This document shows, one piece after another, positions 25,678 to 35,095 of a stretch of DNA of 64,000 nucleotides. The notes under the pieces are model-generated. The model ran no database searches, had not been told where the DNA came from, and was given only the letters and a program-made list of their open reading frames with translations. Both the position numbers and the translations under genes were made by a program. Within the stretch, counting starts at the first letter, position 1. Every line of letters begins with the position of its first letter. Origin of the DNA: Chakrabartia godavariana. Lineage in GTDB: Bacteria; Pseudomonadota; Alphaproteobacteria; Sphingomonadales; Sphingomonadaceae. Where the stretch lies: NCBI GenBank assembly GCA_005518185.1, contig RKSN01000004.1, forward strand, positions 1 through 64,000, read 5' to 3'.

Positions 25678-27516
25678 TCAGGCCCGCCCGGCGATGCTGG
25701 CGATGATCGCATCGGCGCTGTCCACCGGCACGAACACCCGCGTCTTGTAGGCGATGATCTCAGTGACGCAGCCCTTTGCCTTGAGTTCGGGAATACGCGC
25801 GGCGTCGGCATCGACGATCTCGATCCTTCGGGAACCGTTCACGCGGGCCGTGCGGATTGTGAAGTTGAGGGGATGCGGGGCCTTCCATGTCCCCCCGCCA
25901 AGGACGGCCGCAGCGATCTTGGCCGGATCGGTTGGGACCTTGCGGGAAACCCCGAGCTTCTCGAGGGTCGCATCGACGTATAGATCGTGGACATGACGGC
26001 CGAGCCAGGAAGCGCCGGACTTGTCGACGATGCGATTGACCGTGAGATCTTCTTTTGGAAGCGCGCCCCAGATCGGCAGGAGCAGGCCCGTCGCGAGATA
26101 GACGGTCTCGGTGACAAGTTGGCTCTCGTCGGCGGCGTATTCTTCCTCCCACAGCGCGCTGAACGTGGCCTTGGTGACGATCTCCCACGCGGACTCGTCG
26201 AGCCGGTCGGCGCGGAGGTACTCGCTGCGCAATGGCCGCACGAGTTCGTAGCGGCGGATCATGAGGCCTTCCTCGTCCATGTGCGAGGGCGCCGCGATGC
26301 CTAGAGCGACCTTGCCCGACTTGTCATTGCGCAGGAACAGCGGTTTCTCCTCGTAAGATGCCATTTTGAGCACGCGCTCAAGCGAGAGGACCTTGCGCCG
26401 CTGGGTTAGAGACAGCTCGAGAAGGTGCGAGGTCGCGCCCGTCACAGGATCGGTCCGGATAACCGTGTCCGACAGCACCTCACAGGTCTCGACCGCCACC
26501 GTCTCGACACCGATGTCGAAAGTGCCTGCCTCCTTGGCCGCCGCGACGCGGGTTTCGACAAGGGTCAGGAATTCGTCGAAGATCGCATTCTGGACGGCGA
26601 TCTTCATGGCGAGGATGCGGTTGAGCCAGCGCTGGATAGGAGGCAGGTCCTCGCGCAGGATCCCGTCCTGGTCGGTGAGTTCGAGCCCGCTCATCCGCTG
26701 GAATTCGGCGAGCGAGGTGCTCTTGAGCTTTCCCATTGCGAGCAGCCCGTACCAGTCGTGCAAGGCATGCTTGGCATAGATGCTCTCGAGGTTGTCGGAA
26801 GCATCGAACATCCCCTGCCCGCCGGTCTGGCGTTGGCCGCGGGTAAGCGCTCCCAATGCATCGAGGCGCCGCGCGATCGTGCTGGTGAACCGGGCCTCGC
26901 CCTTGCAGTCAGTGGTGACAGGGCGGAACAGCGGCGGGCAGGCCTGATGGGTACGGTGGGTGCGTCCCAGCCCCTGGATCGCCCGATCCGCGCGCCATCC
27001 GGGCTCGAGCAGGAAATGGACCCGGCGCTGCTGGTTCCTGGCATCGAGACTGGCGTGATAACTGCGGCCCGTGCCGCCCGCATCCGAAAACACGAGGATA
27101 CGCTTAGCCCCCGTCATGAACGCGGTGGTTTCGGCGAGGTTGGTCCGGGGCGATCGGCTTTCGAGACGCTGCTGGCCCGAGCCGTCGCGCACCAGACGTT
27201 TCGACCTTCCGGTAACTTCGGCCACCGCGCTCACACCATAGTGTTCGAGTAGCGCGTCGAGCGCGGTCGGGATCGGCGGCATGGCACAGATGTGTTCGAT
27301 GAGCCCAGCGCGCGCCGCCTCTGCCTGCGGGTTGTGGACGGGGTTGCCAGCTTCGTCCCACATCGGCCGCGAGCGGACATCGCCACGTTCGTCGACGTAT
27401 TCCTCCATCTGGCGGGTCGGGAAGGCACGGGTGAGGTAGTCAACGATCGCTTCTTTGCAGTCGACATTTATGTCGAGCATTGCGGCCGGAGGCGTGGGAT
27501 TGCGTCGATTGGTCAT
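25678..27516 (-). pseudogene. 3' half of strawberry-notch-like helicase, restarted inside the RIT repeat
   Basis: A 612-aa open frame that is the C-terminal half of the helicase whose N-terminal half lies at 31164-33617. Residues 25 onward (VDYLTRAFPTRQMEEYVDERGDV) continue directly from the other half, which ends ...LSPREAI. The helicase C-terminal domain shows KRILVFSDAGGTGRSYH and the motif VI-like QGLGRTHRTHQ (181-191). Residues 1-22 (MTNRRNPTPPAAMLDINVDC and two more) are encoded by the RIT inverted repeat, which also supplies TGGAG 7 nt before the ATG. So the fragment is probably still translated as a chimera; whether it complements the N-terminal half in trans is unknown. Confidence 0.85.
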
Positions 27517-27534
27517 GATTTTACTCCAGATAAT
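27451..27534 (-). repeat. RIT left inverted repeat
   Basis: 84 bp, identical in inverse orientation to 31057-31140. It contains an internal palindrome, TCGACAT TT ATGTCGA, a plausible recombinase binding site, and an outward-facing ATG with TGGAG before it. Confidence 0.9.
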
Positions 27535-27564
27535 ATGGGGGTTGAGGGAATGTCCGGGGACGGG

Positions 27565-28569
27565 CTAAGCTCGCCTCCGAACGTCGGTGAGCATGGTGAT
27601 CAGGGCATCTGAGGGCGGCTTGAAACGTCCGGGCTTGATCGCAGGTGCGCCGTGGGCCGCGAGGATTTGCAGCTTCTCTTCGGGATCGGCGCGCAAATAG
27701 GTTTCGGTGCTCTGGATGCTGGCGTGGCCGAGCCACAATGCGACCTTGCGAATGTCCCCGGTCGCTGCGAGCGTGTGCATCGCGCAGGAATGGCGCAGAA
27801 CGTGCGGCGTAACCCGTTTGCCAAGGATCGACGGCTGCTTCGCTGCCGCAGTTTTGACGTGTTCAGCCAGTCGGAATGCGAACCCATCGCGGGTCATGGG
27901 CTGCCCGTTTGCGTTGAGGAATATCTCGGCGACCCCCGCTTCGGGCCGGATCGCAAGCCATGCGCGCAGTGCGAACTGGGTCTCCTTCCACAGCGGCAAG
28001 ACCCGCTCGCGGCGGCCTTTGCCCATGATGTGCACGGTGGACAGCGACCGGTCCGGGAAATCGCGCAATTGCAGCGACACGAGTTCCGACACCCTGAGCC
28101 CGCCGGCATAGGTCAGATGCAGCATGGCGCGATCACGGGTGCCAAGGCGTGTCCGGGGATCCGGGGCATCGAGCAATGCCTTGATCTCGTCCCGGTCGAG
28201 GTAGTCTATGAGCGCCTTGTCCGTCTTCTTGCTCGGGATCGATCGGACCCGAAGCGCTTGATCAAGGCAAGCCGGGATCCGATACTCGATGTACCGGAAG
28301 AAGGAACGGATCGCGGCGAGCCTGCCGTTGCGGGTCCGCACGGAGCTGCCGCGCTGGGCTTCAATATGGTCGAGAAATGCCAGGATCAAATCGGTACTGA
28401 GATCCTCGATCTCGAGATCGGTCGGTCGACGCTTCAGCCGATCGGCAGCAAACCGGACCAGCAAGACGAAGCAGTTGGCATAGGTCTTCACCGTGTGCGG
28501 GCTGACGGCGCGTTCGCGTGGCAGGTGCTCGCGGAGGTATGCGGAAAGATGGGGAGCAAGCGCCGTCAT
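27565..28569 (-). CDS. Tyrosine recombinase, third RIT gene
   Basis: A 334-aa tyrosine recombinase. The N-terminal SAM-like core-binding domain (LSAYLREHLPRERAVSPHTVKTY) is followed by the catalytic domain with Arg in YAGGLRVSELVSL, Lys in GKGRRERVLPL, HVLRHSCAMH, the LGHAS box and the nucleophile in STETYL. It is the last gene of the trio; its start at 28569 overlaps the stop of the second gene (ATGA). All catalytic residues are present. Confidence 0.9.
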   Translation of the reverse strand: MTALAPHLSAYLREHLPRERAVSPHTVKTYANCFVLLVRFAADRLKRRPTDLEIEDLSTDLILAFLDHIEAQRGSSVRTRNGRLAAIRSFFRYIEYRIPACLDQALRVRSIPSKKTDKALIDYLDRDEIKALLDAPDPRTRLGTRDRAMLHLTYAGGLRVSELVSLQLRDFPDRSLSTVHIMGKGRRERVLPLWKETQFALRAWLAIRPEAGVAEIFLNANGQPMTRDGFAFRLAEHVKTAAAKQPSILGKRVTPHVLRHSCAMHTLAATGDIRKVALWLGHASIQSTETYLRADPEEKLQILAAHGAPAIKPGRFKPPSDALITMLTDVRRRA

Positions 28570-29480
28570 GCTGCTTCTCCCAGAAACAGGTGTTCGCTCA
28601 CGGTTGCGATGTCGCGCAGCAGCACCGGAGTGGCCTCGAGATACCAATAAGTGTTGGCGATCGAGACGTGCCCCAGATAGACGCTGAGACCGGCCATGTG
28701 GTGCGCAACCGCTTCCCTTTCGGGCGGACATGACTCCAGCGATCGCACGGCGAATGTGTGCCGCAAATCGTGAAGCCGCATACCCGCTGTTCCGGTTGGT
28801 CCACGATATCCGAGCTGCCGCGCCAGTCTGACGAACACGATGTGGGCACGCACCTTGTGTGGTGCTCTCCCCCGGATCGTTACGAACAGATCGCTGCCCG
28901 TGGCTCGGAGCCTTACCCGGGTGGCGAGATAGGCTTCGAGCGCCTGACGGGTCGATGGCTGCAAGACTATCAGGCGCTGCTTGCCGAACTTGCCGTTGCG
29001 AACAATCAGGCCATCTTCGACCAAGTCATCGCATTGCAGCGCCAGGGCCTCGGAAATCCGAAGGCCCGTCGCGGCCAGCAGTCCAAACAAGCAATGGTAG
29101 GTATGTGGGCTGATCATGCCTTTGGGCGGGAGCTCCAACGCTGCCGTCATGATCGCCCGGATCTGTTCCGGTTCGATGATATGCGGTGTCGGGCGCGGTC
29201 GCTTGCCGCGGCCGAATACACCGGCGGGCGGTACCTCGTGGGCCGAATCCTCGGCTTGGGCGAAGAGACTGAAGTTGCGCAGGGTATCGAACCGCCTCCG
29301 CGCCACGTATTGCGAGCTTGAAGTATGGCACCAGTCGTAGATCCGCTCGATCCTGGTGTGCCTATCGCCAAAGCCAGAAGCAAAGCCCGAGTAGAGTTGG
29401 AGCATGCGTTCCTGTTCGGCAAACTTGCGGCCCAGACTGCGATGCAGCCCAACATAGCGGGCGATATGGGTGTTCAGCAT
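28566..29480 (-). CDS. Tyrosine recombinase, second RIT gene
   Basis: A 304-aa recombinase with LLAATGLRISEAL (Arg), GKFGKQRLIVLQ (Lys), MRLHDLRHTFAV (HxxR), VYLGHVS and the tyrosine in ANTYWYL. AGGAGATCTGCC precedes the ATG at 29480. The start overlaps the first gene by 7 nt and the stop overlaps the third gene by 4 nt. Confidence 0.9.
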   Translation of the reverse strand: MLNTHIARYVGLHRSLGRKFAEQERMLQLYSGFASGFGDRHTRIERIYDWCHTSSSQYVARRRFDTLRNFSLFAQAEDSAHEVPPAGVFGRGKRPRPTPHIIEPEQIRAIMTAALELPPKGMISPHTYHCLFGLLAATGLRISEALALQCDDLVEDGLIVRNGKFGKQRLIVLQPSTRQALEAYLATRVRLRATGSDLFVTIRGRAPHKVRAHIVFVRLARQLGYRGPTGTAGMRLHDLRHTFAVRSLESCPPEREAVAHHMAGLSVYLGHVSIANTYWYLEATPVLLRDIATVSEHLFLGEAA

Positions 29481-31018
29481 GGCAGATCTCCTGGCCAAGG
29501 CTGCGCGATCTTCGTGAGCATCGGCAGATCGACCTTGGCGTAGATGGCGGTGGTCTCGGGCGAGCTGTGACGCAGGATGGTCCCGACGGACTCCAGACCC
29601 GCGCCCGCGCGCAGCATGTTGGTGGCAAGCGAATGCCGGAAAATGTGCGATCCGCTCGGCACTCCTTCGATCGCGCCCCGATCGAGAACGCGCGACACGA
29701 TCCCTGCAATCTCGGCCGACGAAACAAATGGTGTGAACGGCGCCAACGCACGGAGGAACAGATGTTCTTCGCCGGAACTGGGACGAGCCGTCGCCAGGTA
29801 GGCAAGGATCGCATCGCCGACATCCTGTGGCAGTGGCAGCCGATCAGGCCTTCGGGTCTTGCCCTTGACCCGGACGTACCCGCCCCGCCAATCGATATCG
29901 TCGAGCCGCATGTCCCTGACATCGCCCGCTCGCAGTCCGAGCCTGGCAAGCAGGAGAATGATCGCCTTGTCACGCACTTCCACCGGACGGTGGGTTCCAC
30001 ACGCCGCGATTATCCTCTCGATGGTCGCCGCATCGACGTAGCGAGGCAGGTTCGAAAGGCGGTATCGCTGAACCGATGGGATCGCGTGCAACAGAGCCGG
30101 TCGGCACTCGCCATGACCGATCAAAAAACGAATGTAGCTCCTCATGATCGTGACGAGCAGCGAGACCGACCCCGGGGTCTCCTTGCTTCGCCGTTCGAAC
30201 GCGCGTCTCAGGATGGCAGCGTCCCATTGCGAGGGCTCGCCCAGCATAGGCGTGAGCCGCGTGATATCGCTCCGGTAACGGCGGATCGTCTCGTCGCTCG
30301 CTCCCCGGTGCTGCTTGAGCCACGCCAGGTAGGCCGACATGTGCGGATCGGTCTCCACTACCGGCTCCAGCGGTGCGATCGCACCACGGGTGCGCAGGAA
30401 CTCAACAAAACTCTGAGCACAACGCCGTCGCCGCTTCGTCCCCGACCTGACCAGCTTGCCCCGCTTGCGATAAACCGGGCACCGGCAATCGTGGTGGGCG
30501 TATCGTTCGATCAGCTCGGCATCGACGGCGCCCAAAGCCAGGCGTGACACCCGCAACCATGCGGTAAAATGCTCGGCGTCGGATCTGTAGTTGCGCGCCG
30601 TTCCTCTGGTGAACATCTGACCGGCAATCTTGGCCGAATAGGCGGCAAGATGCTCGCCGATATCGGCCTGGTCGTCGCCAACAGCGATGTATCCTCGATC
30701 TTCCAGAAATCTGACGAAACGCCTGACCCGCGCCGCAATATCAGCCTTGTAGATCGCTTGCTGCGCCGAATACCGGTGGCACCGGCACCGATGCTTCTCG
30801 AACCGCCGAACAACACGATCATCGAGCAAGCGGATCGCGATCCCCTGCAAATCCAGCCAGTGCAGAAAATGCCGGACAGCAGCGCCGTACACGACCGAAC
30901 ACGCAGCCCCCTCGGAAGATAGAGAGGAGAGGAATGCGGTGAGTAGTGCGTCGGGACTGGGCGGATCTTCTGTCCTGCGCGGCGCAGGCTCAAACGAAGC
31001 AAATGATCTTGTTGGCAT
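29474..31018 (-). CDS. Tyrosine recombinase, first RIT gene
   Basis: A 514-aa recombinase, the longest of the trio. An extra N-terminal region of about 200 residues contains CRCHRYSAQQ and HDCRCPVYRKRGK, Cys/His clusters that may bind zinc. The catalytic domain shows RLGLRAGDVRDM (Arg), VKGKTRRPDRLPL (Lys), HIFRHSLATN (HxxR), LRHSS and TTAIYAKV (Tyr). AAGGAGCCGTT precedes the ATG at 31018. A small inverted repeat (GCTCCTTC / GAAGGAGC) lies between it and the right terminal repeat. Confidence 0.9.
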   Translation of the reverse strand: MPTRSFASFEPAPRRTEDPPSPDALLTAFLSSLSSEGAACSVVYGAAVRHFLHWLDLQGIAIRLLDDRVVRRFEKHRCRCHRYSAQQAIYKADIAARVRRFVRFLEDRGYIAVGDDQADIGEHLAAYSAKIAGQMFTRGTARNYRSDAEHFTAWLRVSRLALGAVDAELIERYAHHDCRCPVYRKRGKLVRSGTKRRRRCAQSFVEFLRTRGAIAPLEPVVETDPHMSAYLAWLKQHRGASDETIRRYRSDITRLTPMLGEPSQWDAAILRRAFERRSKETPGSVSLLVTIMRSYIRFLIGHGECRPALLHAIPSVQRYRLSNLPRYVDAATIERIIAACGTHRPVEVRDKAIILLLARLGLRAGDVRDMRLDDIDWRGGYVRVKGKTRRPDRLPLPQDVGDAILAYLATARPSSGEEHLFLRALAPFTPFVSSAEIAGIVSRVLDRGAIEGVPSGSHIFRHSLATNMLRAGAGLESVGTILRHSSPETTAIYAKVDLPMLTKIAQPWPGDLPC

Positions 31019-31056
31019 AACGGCTCCTTCGACTTGGTGAGGCCGAAGAAGGAGCA

Positions 31057-31140
31057 ATTATCTGGAGTAAAATCATGACCAATCGACGCAATCCCACGCC
31101 TCCGGCCGCAATGCTCGACATAAATGTCGACTGCAAAGAA
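31057..31140 (+). repeat. RIT right inverted repeat
   Basis: Mirror copy of 27451-27534. Here the outward ATG (31074) reads only 24 codons before a stop at TAA around 31146. Confidence 0.9.
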
Positions 31141-31163
31141 TACGTGTAATGTTGAGGTCCAGA

Positions 31164-33617
31164 TTAGATCGCTTCCCTGGGCGACAAATCCAGTTCCAGC
31201 GCTTCGCGCTCGTCGGGATCAAGTTCGTTGAGCCGCCGGTTGAGGATCGATTCCGCCGTGCTGACGAGCTGGACCACCACACTTTCGTTGCTCGCGAGGT
31301 GTTCGTCGATCTCCGGGTAGATCGATGGAAGTTTCAGCGACAACAGGACCTGCGCGAAGAAGCGCTGCTTGGTTCCTTCGAACCGGCTGCGCGCCGCTGC
31401 CTTGGCGCCGCTGTTGAGCGTCTTGTTCTCGAGGCCATCGACGATCCCGGTAAGTTCGAGCGCGGCCTCAAGGTTCTGGTGGATGATCGTCCAGGCCTCG
31501 CAATAGGTGTCGTAGATCGCAATCTGCTCTGCCGTCAGGTCATGGCGGAGGATATCGTACTCAATCCCGGCAAAGCTCAGCGCCCGGGCGAGGTACAGTC
31601 CTGACGCCTTGAGGTCACGGGCAACCAGTTCCATCGCTGCGATGCCGCCATCGCGGATCTCGCTGATGAACTGCTCTCGGTTCGCAAATGCCGTGCCGGG
31701 GCCCCAGAGACCGAGCCGGACCGCATAGGCGAGGTTGTTGACGTCCGACGCGCCGGTGGCCGATGCATAGAGCACCCTGGCGCGGGGAAGTGTGTTCTGG
31801 AGCAGGACCCCGGCGATGCCCTGGAGCGAACCATGCTTCTGCCCCAGGGCCCCTTCCCCGCCCGCAACGCCGCCCATTTCGTGGGCTTCGTCGAAGACGA
31901 TGACGCCTTCGAAGTCTTCGCCAGCCCAGCGGACAATCTGGTCGAGCCGGGTATCCTCGACACGCGAGCTTCTGAGCGTGCCGTAGGGTACGAACAAGAT
32001 GCCCTCGGGCGCGGTGATTTCCTCGCCGATTTTCCAGCGCGAGAGTTCAAGGATATCCGACGGCAGTCCGCCGATAGCGGTCCAGTCGCGCTGCGCGTCT
32101 TCGAGCAGAGGCGCGTTCTTGGATATCCAGATGTGGCGGCGATTGCCTTTGAGCCACTGGTCGAGAATGCAGGCGGCGGCCTGCCTCCCCTTCCCCGCCC
32201 CGGTGCCATCGCCGAGGAAAAGGCCGGTGCGGTAGAGCTTTCCGTCCGGGTCCTCTTTGAGTGCAACCTCACCGGCGGGATGGGTGAAGCGGCCATGCAA
32301 GTCGCGGCTCCAAGCCTCGCCCGCATAGATCACCGTTTCGAGCTGGGCGGCGGATAGCAGTCTTGCCGTCACGGTCCGTTCGGGCAAACTGGGCACGTAG
32401 CTGGGTTTCGGCGCGGCGATCGAAGCCATAGCGGCAGATTCGACAAGGTGTGTCGGGTGTTCGCCAGCTTCCGCGATCACGACGCGCGAGGGCCGGTAAT
32501 CGGCATAAACCCCGCGCTGCTCGCCCATTGCGGCAGGTTCGGCCAGTACCTTGTAGGCGACGGGGCGGACGTCATTGGTCTGTGCCGCCCGCACGATCAC
32601 CGGCCGGGCTGGACCGGTCTTCACCGAGCGGAACAGGCTGAGCTTGGGTCTGGGTGCAGCGGATTGCGTTGGATCGCGCAACGGCGCCCGGGGCGGCACC
32701 GGCGGCAACGCGGCGAAGAGTTCGCCCACCGAACTGCGATTGATGGTCGATACGCCGATCTCGCCCGGCACCTTGTCGATCACCAGCACCCGAACGGCGA
32801 TCCCGGTGCCGTGCTTGGCATAGCCGCCCTTGTCCAGACGGAGGGACAGGACGACCCGCGCGCCTTCGAGGGTGCGCCGAAAGGTTTCTTCGTACTTGGC
32901 AGAAGGTGAGAACCAGTCCGGCATGATCGCGACGATCCGGCCACCCGGAAGCAGATGATCGAGAGCAGCCCGCAGGTGCCTGGCGGCGGTGTTCTGATCG
33001 TCCCCACGCGATTGCGACACCGAGAACGGCGGGTTCATTAGAACGACGCTGGGCCGTTCAGTCCCGGAGAGCAGCGCGCTGAGTTTCGCACCGTCGTGGC
33101 GGTAGACCTTTGTGCCCGGAAACACGCCCGCAAGCAGGTCGGCGCGGGTTGGCTCGAGTTCGTTGAGGATCATGTCCCTGACCGCGCCCTTGGCAAGCGA
33201 AGCGATGATCCCGGTGCCTGCGCTCGGTTCGAGCAAAATGTCATCGCTGGAGAGCCGCGCCAGATGAACTGCAAGACGCGCCAGCGCCGGCGGCGTCGAG
33301 AACTGCTGGAACTGGATCTGGTCCTCGCTGCGCACCGTGTGGGTTGGCAGTTCGCGCGCCAGCGCCTCCAGCGTGCTGATCGCTGCGCCGACGTCCATGC
33401 GGCCTACCAGTTCGGGAATGGCTAGGGAGAGCGCGACTTCCAGCGCTTCGAAACTGTCGCGCTGCTGCCACGCGCCTTCCGCGTCGTTGCCGTCTGAACT
33501 CTCGGTCATGGCCTCGCTCAGTGCAGCGCGGTCGATCGGAACAGCGAGGAGCAACTTGGCGGCAAGTGCGCGCGCAGCGCCGAGAATGGCGCTGGCGCGC
33601 GGAATTGTTGTGGTCAT
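31164..33617 (-). pseudogene. 5' part of methyltransferase/strawberry-notch-like helicase, cut by RIT
   Basis: An 817-aa N-terminal part of a protein that would be about 1,405 aa when intact. Residues 100-290 form an N6-adenine-type methyltransferase (EPSAGTG at 130-136, NPPF at 195-198). From about 420 a strawberry-notch-type helicase begins: Walker A GDGTGAGKGRQ (469-479) and Walker B FDEAHE (575-580). The frame ends at TAA 31164 inside the RIT border, after LSPREAI. Such fused proteins are large, conserved plasmid genes of alphaproteobacteria with unknown exact role. CAGGAGATCTCCGC precedes the ATG at 33617. The fragment keeps the methyltransferase and ATP-binding halves but lacks the C-terminal helicase lobe. 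Confidence 0.85.
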
Positions 33618-33664
33618 GCGGAGATCTCCTGAGCTCGTGCCGATCAGCGGCACGCCCGCTCCAG

Positions 33665-33678
33665 CCCCCCTCCCCTCA
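33665..33678 (-). promoter_or_regulatory. G-rich leader element (copy 7)
   Basis: Minus-strand TGAGGGGAGGGGGGCTGGAG, starting with the stop codon of the Toprim gene, then a hairpin (GTGCCG, CTGAT, CGGCAC), then CAGGAG and the helicase ATG. Same layout as copy 6. Confidence 0.5.
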
Positions 33679-34518
33679 CCGCTTCAGGAGCTGCGCCCAG
33701 TCGTTCATGTGGCTCGGTGGCCATTCGGTCTCGATTGCAAGGCCGGGGCGTCGGTAGGATTCGGCTGCACGATCGCGAGCCCGCCTGCCCTCGGCGTCGT
33801 TGTCAGCCAGCAGGATCACGGTTTCGACTGACGCCGGGATGTCGACCTGGTGGAAGCGTTTGGCACCCATGGTGGCCCAGGCCTGGATGCCGGTGAGCGA
33901 CGTATAGGCAGCCGCAGTCTCGAAGCCCTCGCAAATGCCGATGGTCTTGCCTGGTGGGCCGTTTGTCCACGCAGCGCCGATGGCCTGGCCGAGGACGCGC
34001 TTCTCAGTGTAGGCTGATGTCGACGGATCTAGGAAAATTCGTTGGATCGCGGCGATCGCGCCTGCCTTGCGCATCGCGACGAGGAGTGCCGGCTCGAAGC
34101 TCGCAAGCATCCCCTGCCCTCGTGGACACCGGGGGTGAAAGCGCAGGTCTTCGAGTGGTGCCCAGATCTGGCGCACCTCACGCAGATATCGCTCGGCTAG
34201 CGTTCCTTCGATTGAACGAGCAGCCTGCCAGATGGTGAAGTGAATTCCCGTGCTGCGCTGAATGCGTGGGGTAACGCCAAAGGTATCGACGGTCGGCAGC
34301 TCTGCGATGCGCCTAAGAGCTTTGAGTACGTCTCGGCTGTCGCAACCAGCGTGGCACGTCACGAGAATTGCTCGATCACCCTGGCGGATGGAAAGTGACG
34401 GGGTTCTGTCGGCATGACAAGGGCAAGGACACATCGCGGTCTTACCGAACCACGTGCCCCCGAGGCGGGTAATGAGAGCGTGTAACTCTGACGTAGGGTT
34501 GTTGCTGACAAGTGGCAT
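33676..34518 (-). CDS. Toprim-domain primase-like protein
   Basis: A 280-aa protein with a CHC2-like zinc site (CPCPCHADRTPSLSI and later CHAGC) followed by a C-terminal Toprim domain with the Glu motif GICEGFETAAAY and the DxD motif LLADNDAEGRRARDRA. This is the layout of plasmid and phage DNA primase-like proteins, where the zinc ribbon binds template and Toprim holds metals for primer synthesis. The catalytic core is short, so activity is uncertain. It starts at the ATG at 34518 after GGGCGATT and is followed, with 58 nt between, by the helicase. Confidence 0.8.
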   Translation of the reverse strand: MPLVSNNPTSELHALITRLGGTWFGKTAMCPCPCHADRTPSLSIRQGDRAILVTCHAGCDSRDVLKALRRIAELPTVDTFGVTPRIQRSTGIHFTIWQAARSIEGTLAERYLREVRQIWAPLEDLRFHPRCPRGQGMLASFEPALLVAMRKAGAIAAIQRIFLDPSTSAYTEKRVLGQAIGAAWTNGPPGKTIGICEGFETAAAYTSLTGIQAWATMGAKRFHQVDIPASVETVILLADNDAEGRRARDRAAESYRRPGLAIETEWPPSHMNDWAQLLKR

Positions 34519-34540
34519 AATCGCCCAATTCGCCCCTGCT

Positions 34541-34550
34541 CCCCTCCCCC
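34541..34550 (-). promoter_or_regulatory. G-rich leader element (copy 8, variant)
   Basis: Minus-strand CAGGGGGAGGGGAGCAGGGG shortly before the Toprim ATG; the two G runs are swapped in length compared with the other copies. Confidence 0.35.
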
Positions 34551-34735
34551 TGCAGTGAAACTTGTGTCCCGTTCTTGCCAGCTGCACGGTCCATGTTGGA
34601 GCACACGAATCGGTGATTGATCTTCAAAAAATCAATTTACACACGCCGCTGCTTGCAGCGGAAGGATTCTTGATTCTAATGATTCAGATTCACAGGCCTA
34701 AAAGTGGCGCCATTACAAGTAGTTATGGCCATCTA

Positions 34736-34836
34736 GCTGACCTCATGGGGGAATTTGCCTGACCTCGTGGGGGCAATAGCCTGACCCATCGGGGGAACTT
34801 GCCTGACCCCTTGGGGCCTTCCTGACTCATTGGGGG
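34736..34836 (+). repeat. Five iterons (replication origin)
   Basis: Five direct copies of (C/G)CTGAC, 5 variable nt, then GGGG(G), begin at 34736, 34758, 34780, 34802 and 34821. The spacing is 22, 22, 22 and 19 bp, about two helical turns, as expected for Rep_3 binding sites. The last but one has only four G. They lie upstream of the replication initiator, so this is the probable oriV. The 577 bases between 34519 and 35095 hold no gene. Confidence 0.85.
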
Positions 34837-34984
34837 AAACAAATGGACGTGCGTTCGCTGCCCCGCTGATGTGCATATCTGAATCGCGAAGTCGTAGAAA
34901 TCAAGGCGAGATTCGAAATTAGCCCAAAGGTACGCCGACTCGTGTTTATCTGCGGCTTTCCCTCCCGAGTAGCTGCGCTTCTAT

Positions 34985-35000
34985 CCTGACCGTTTGGGGG
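34985..35000 (+). repeat. Sixth iteron
   Basis: CCTGACCGTTTGGGGG, an isolated extra copy 149 bp beyond the array and 95 bp before rep. Confidence 0.7.
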
Positions 35001-35018
35001 GGGCTACCACACTTCCTT

Positions 35019-35052
35019 CCTGACCTGACTTGACGAAGGAGGTCAGGTCAGG
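35019..35052. promoter_or_regulatory. Inverted half-iterons, likely rep operator
   Basis: CCTGACCTGAC (35019-35029) and its exact inverse (35042-35052) are separated by 12 bp. Each arm is a doubled CCTGAC, the left half of the iteron. In Rep_3 plasmids such inverted repeats before rep bind initiator dimers and repress its transcription. Confidence 0.75.
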
Positions 35053-35095
35053 CAGCAAGCAAGGCTGGAGAATCACGCTCTGATCGAAATATGGC

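Larger units (their letters stand above)
27451..31166. mobile_element. RIT (recombinase-in-trio) element inserted in helicase gene
   Basis: Three overlapping minus-strand tyrosine recombinase genes lie between 84-bp perfect inverted repeats (27451-27534 and 31057-31140). On the right, 26 extra bases (31141-31166) lie between the repeat and the interrupted gene. GATCGCTTC is present on both sides (27445-27453 and 31167-31175), so at least GATCGC was duplicated on insertion. RIT elements are known from several proteobacterial groups; their three integrases keep a fixed order. The interrupted reading frame is restored exactly when the element and one copy of the duplicate are removed. Confidence 0.9.

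Noticed and set aside
34736..34836. Possible CRISPR array
   Set aside because: Units are contiguous 22-mers with variable centres and no spacers; they match iterons before a Rep_3 gene.
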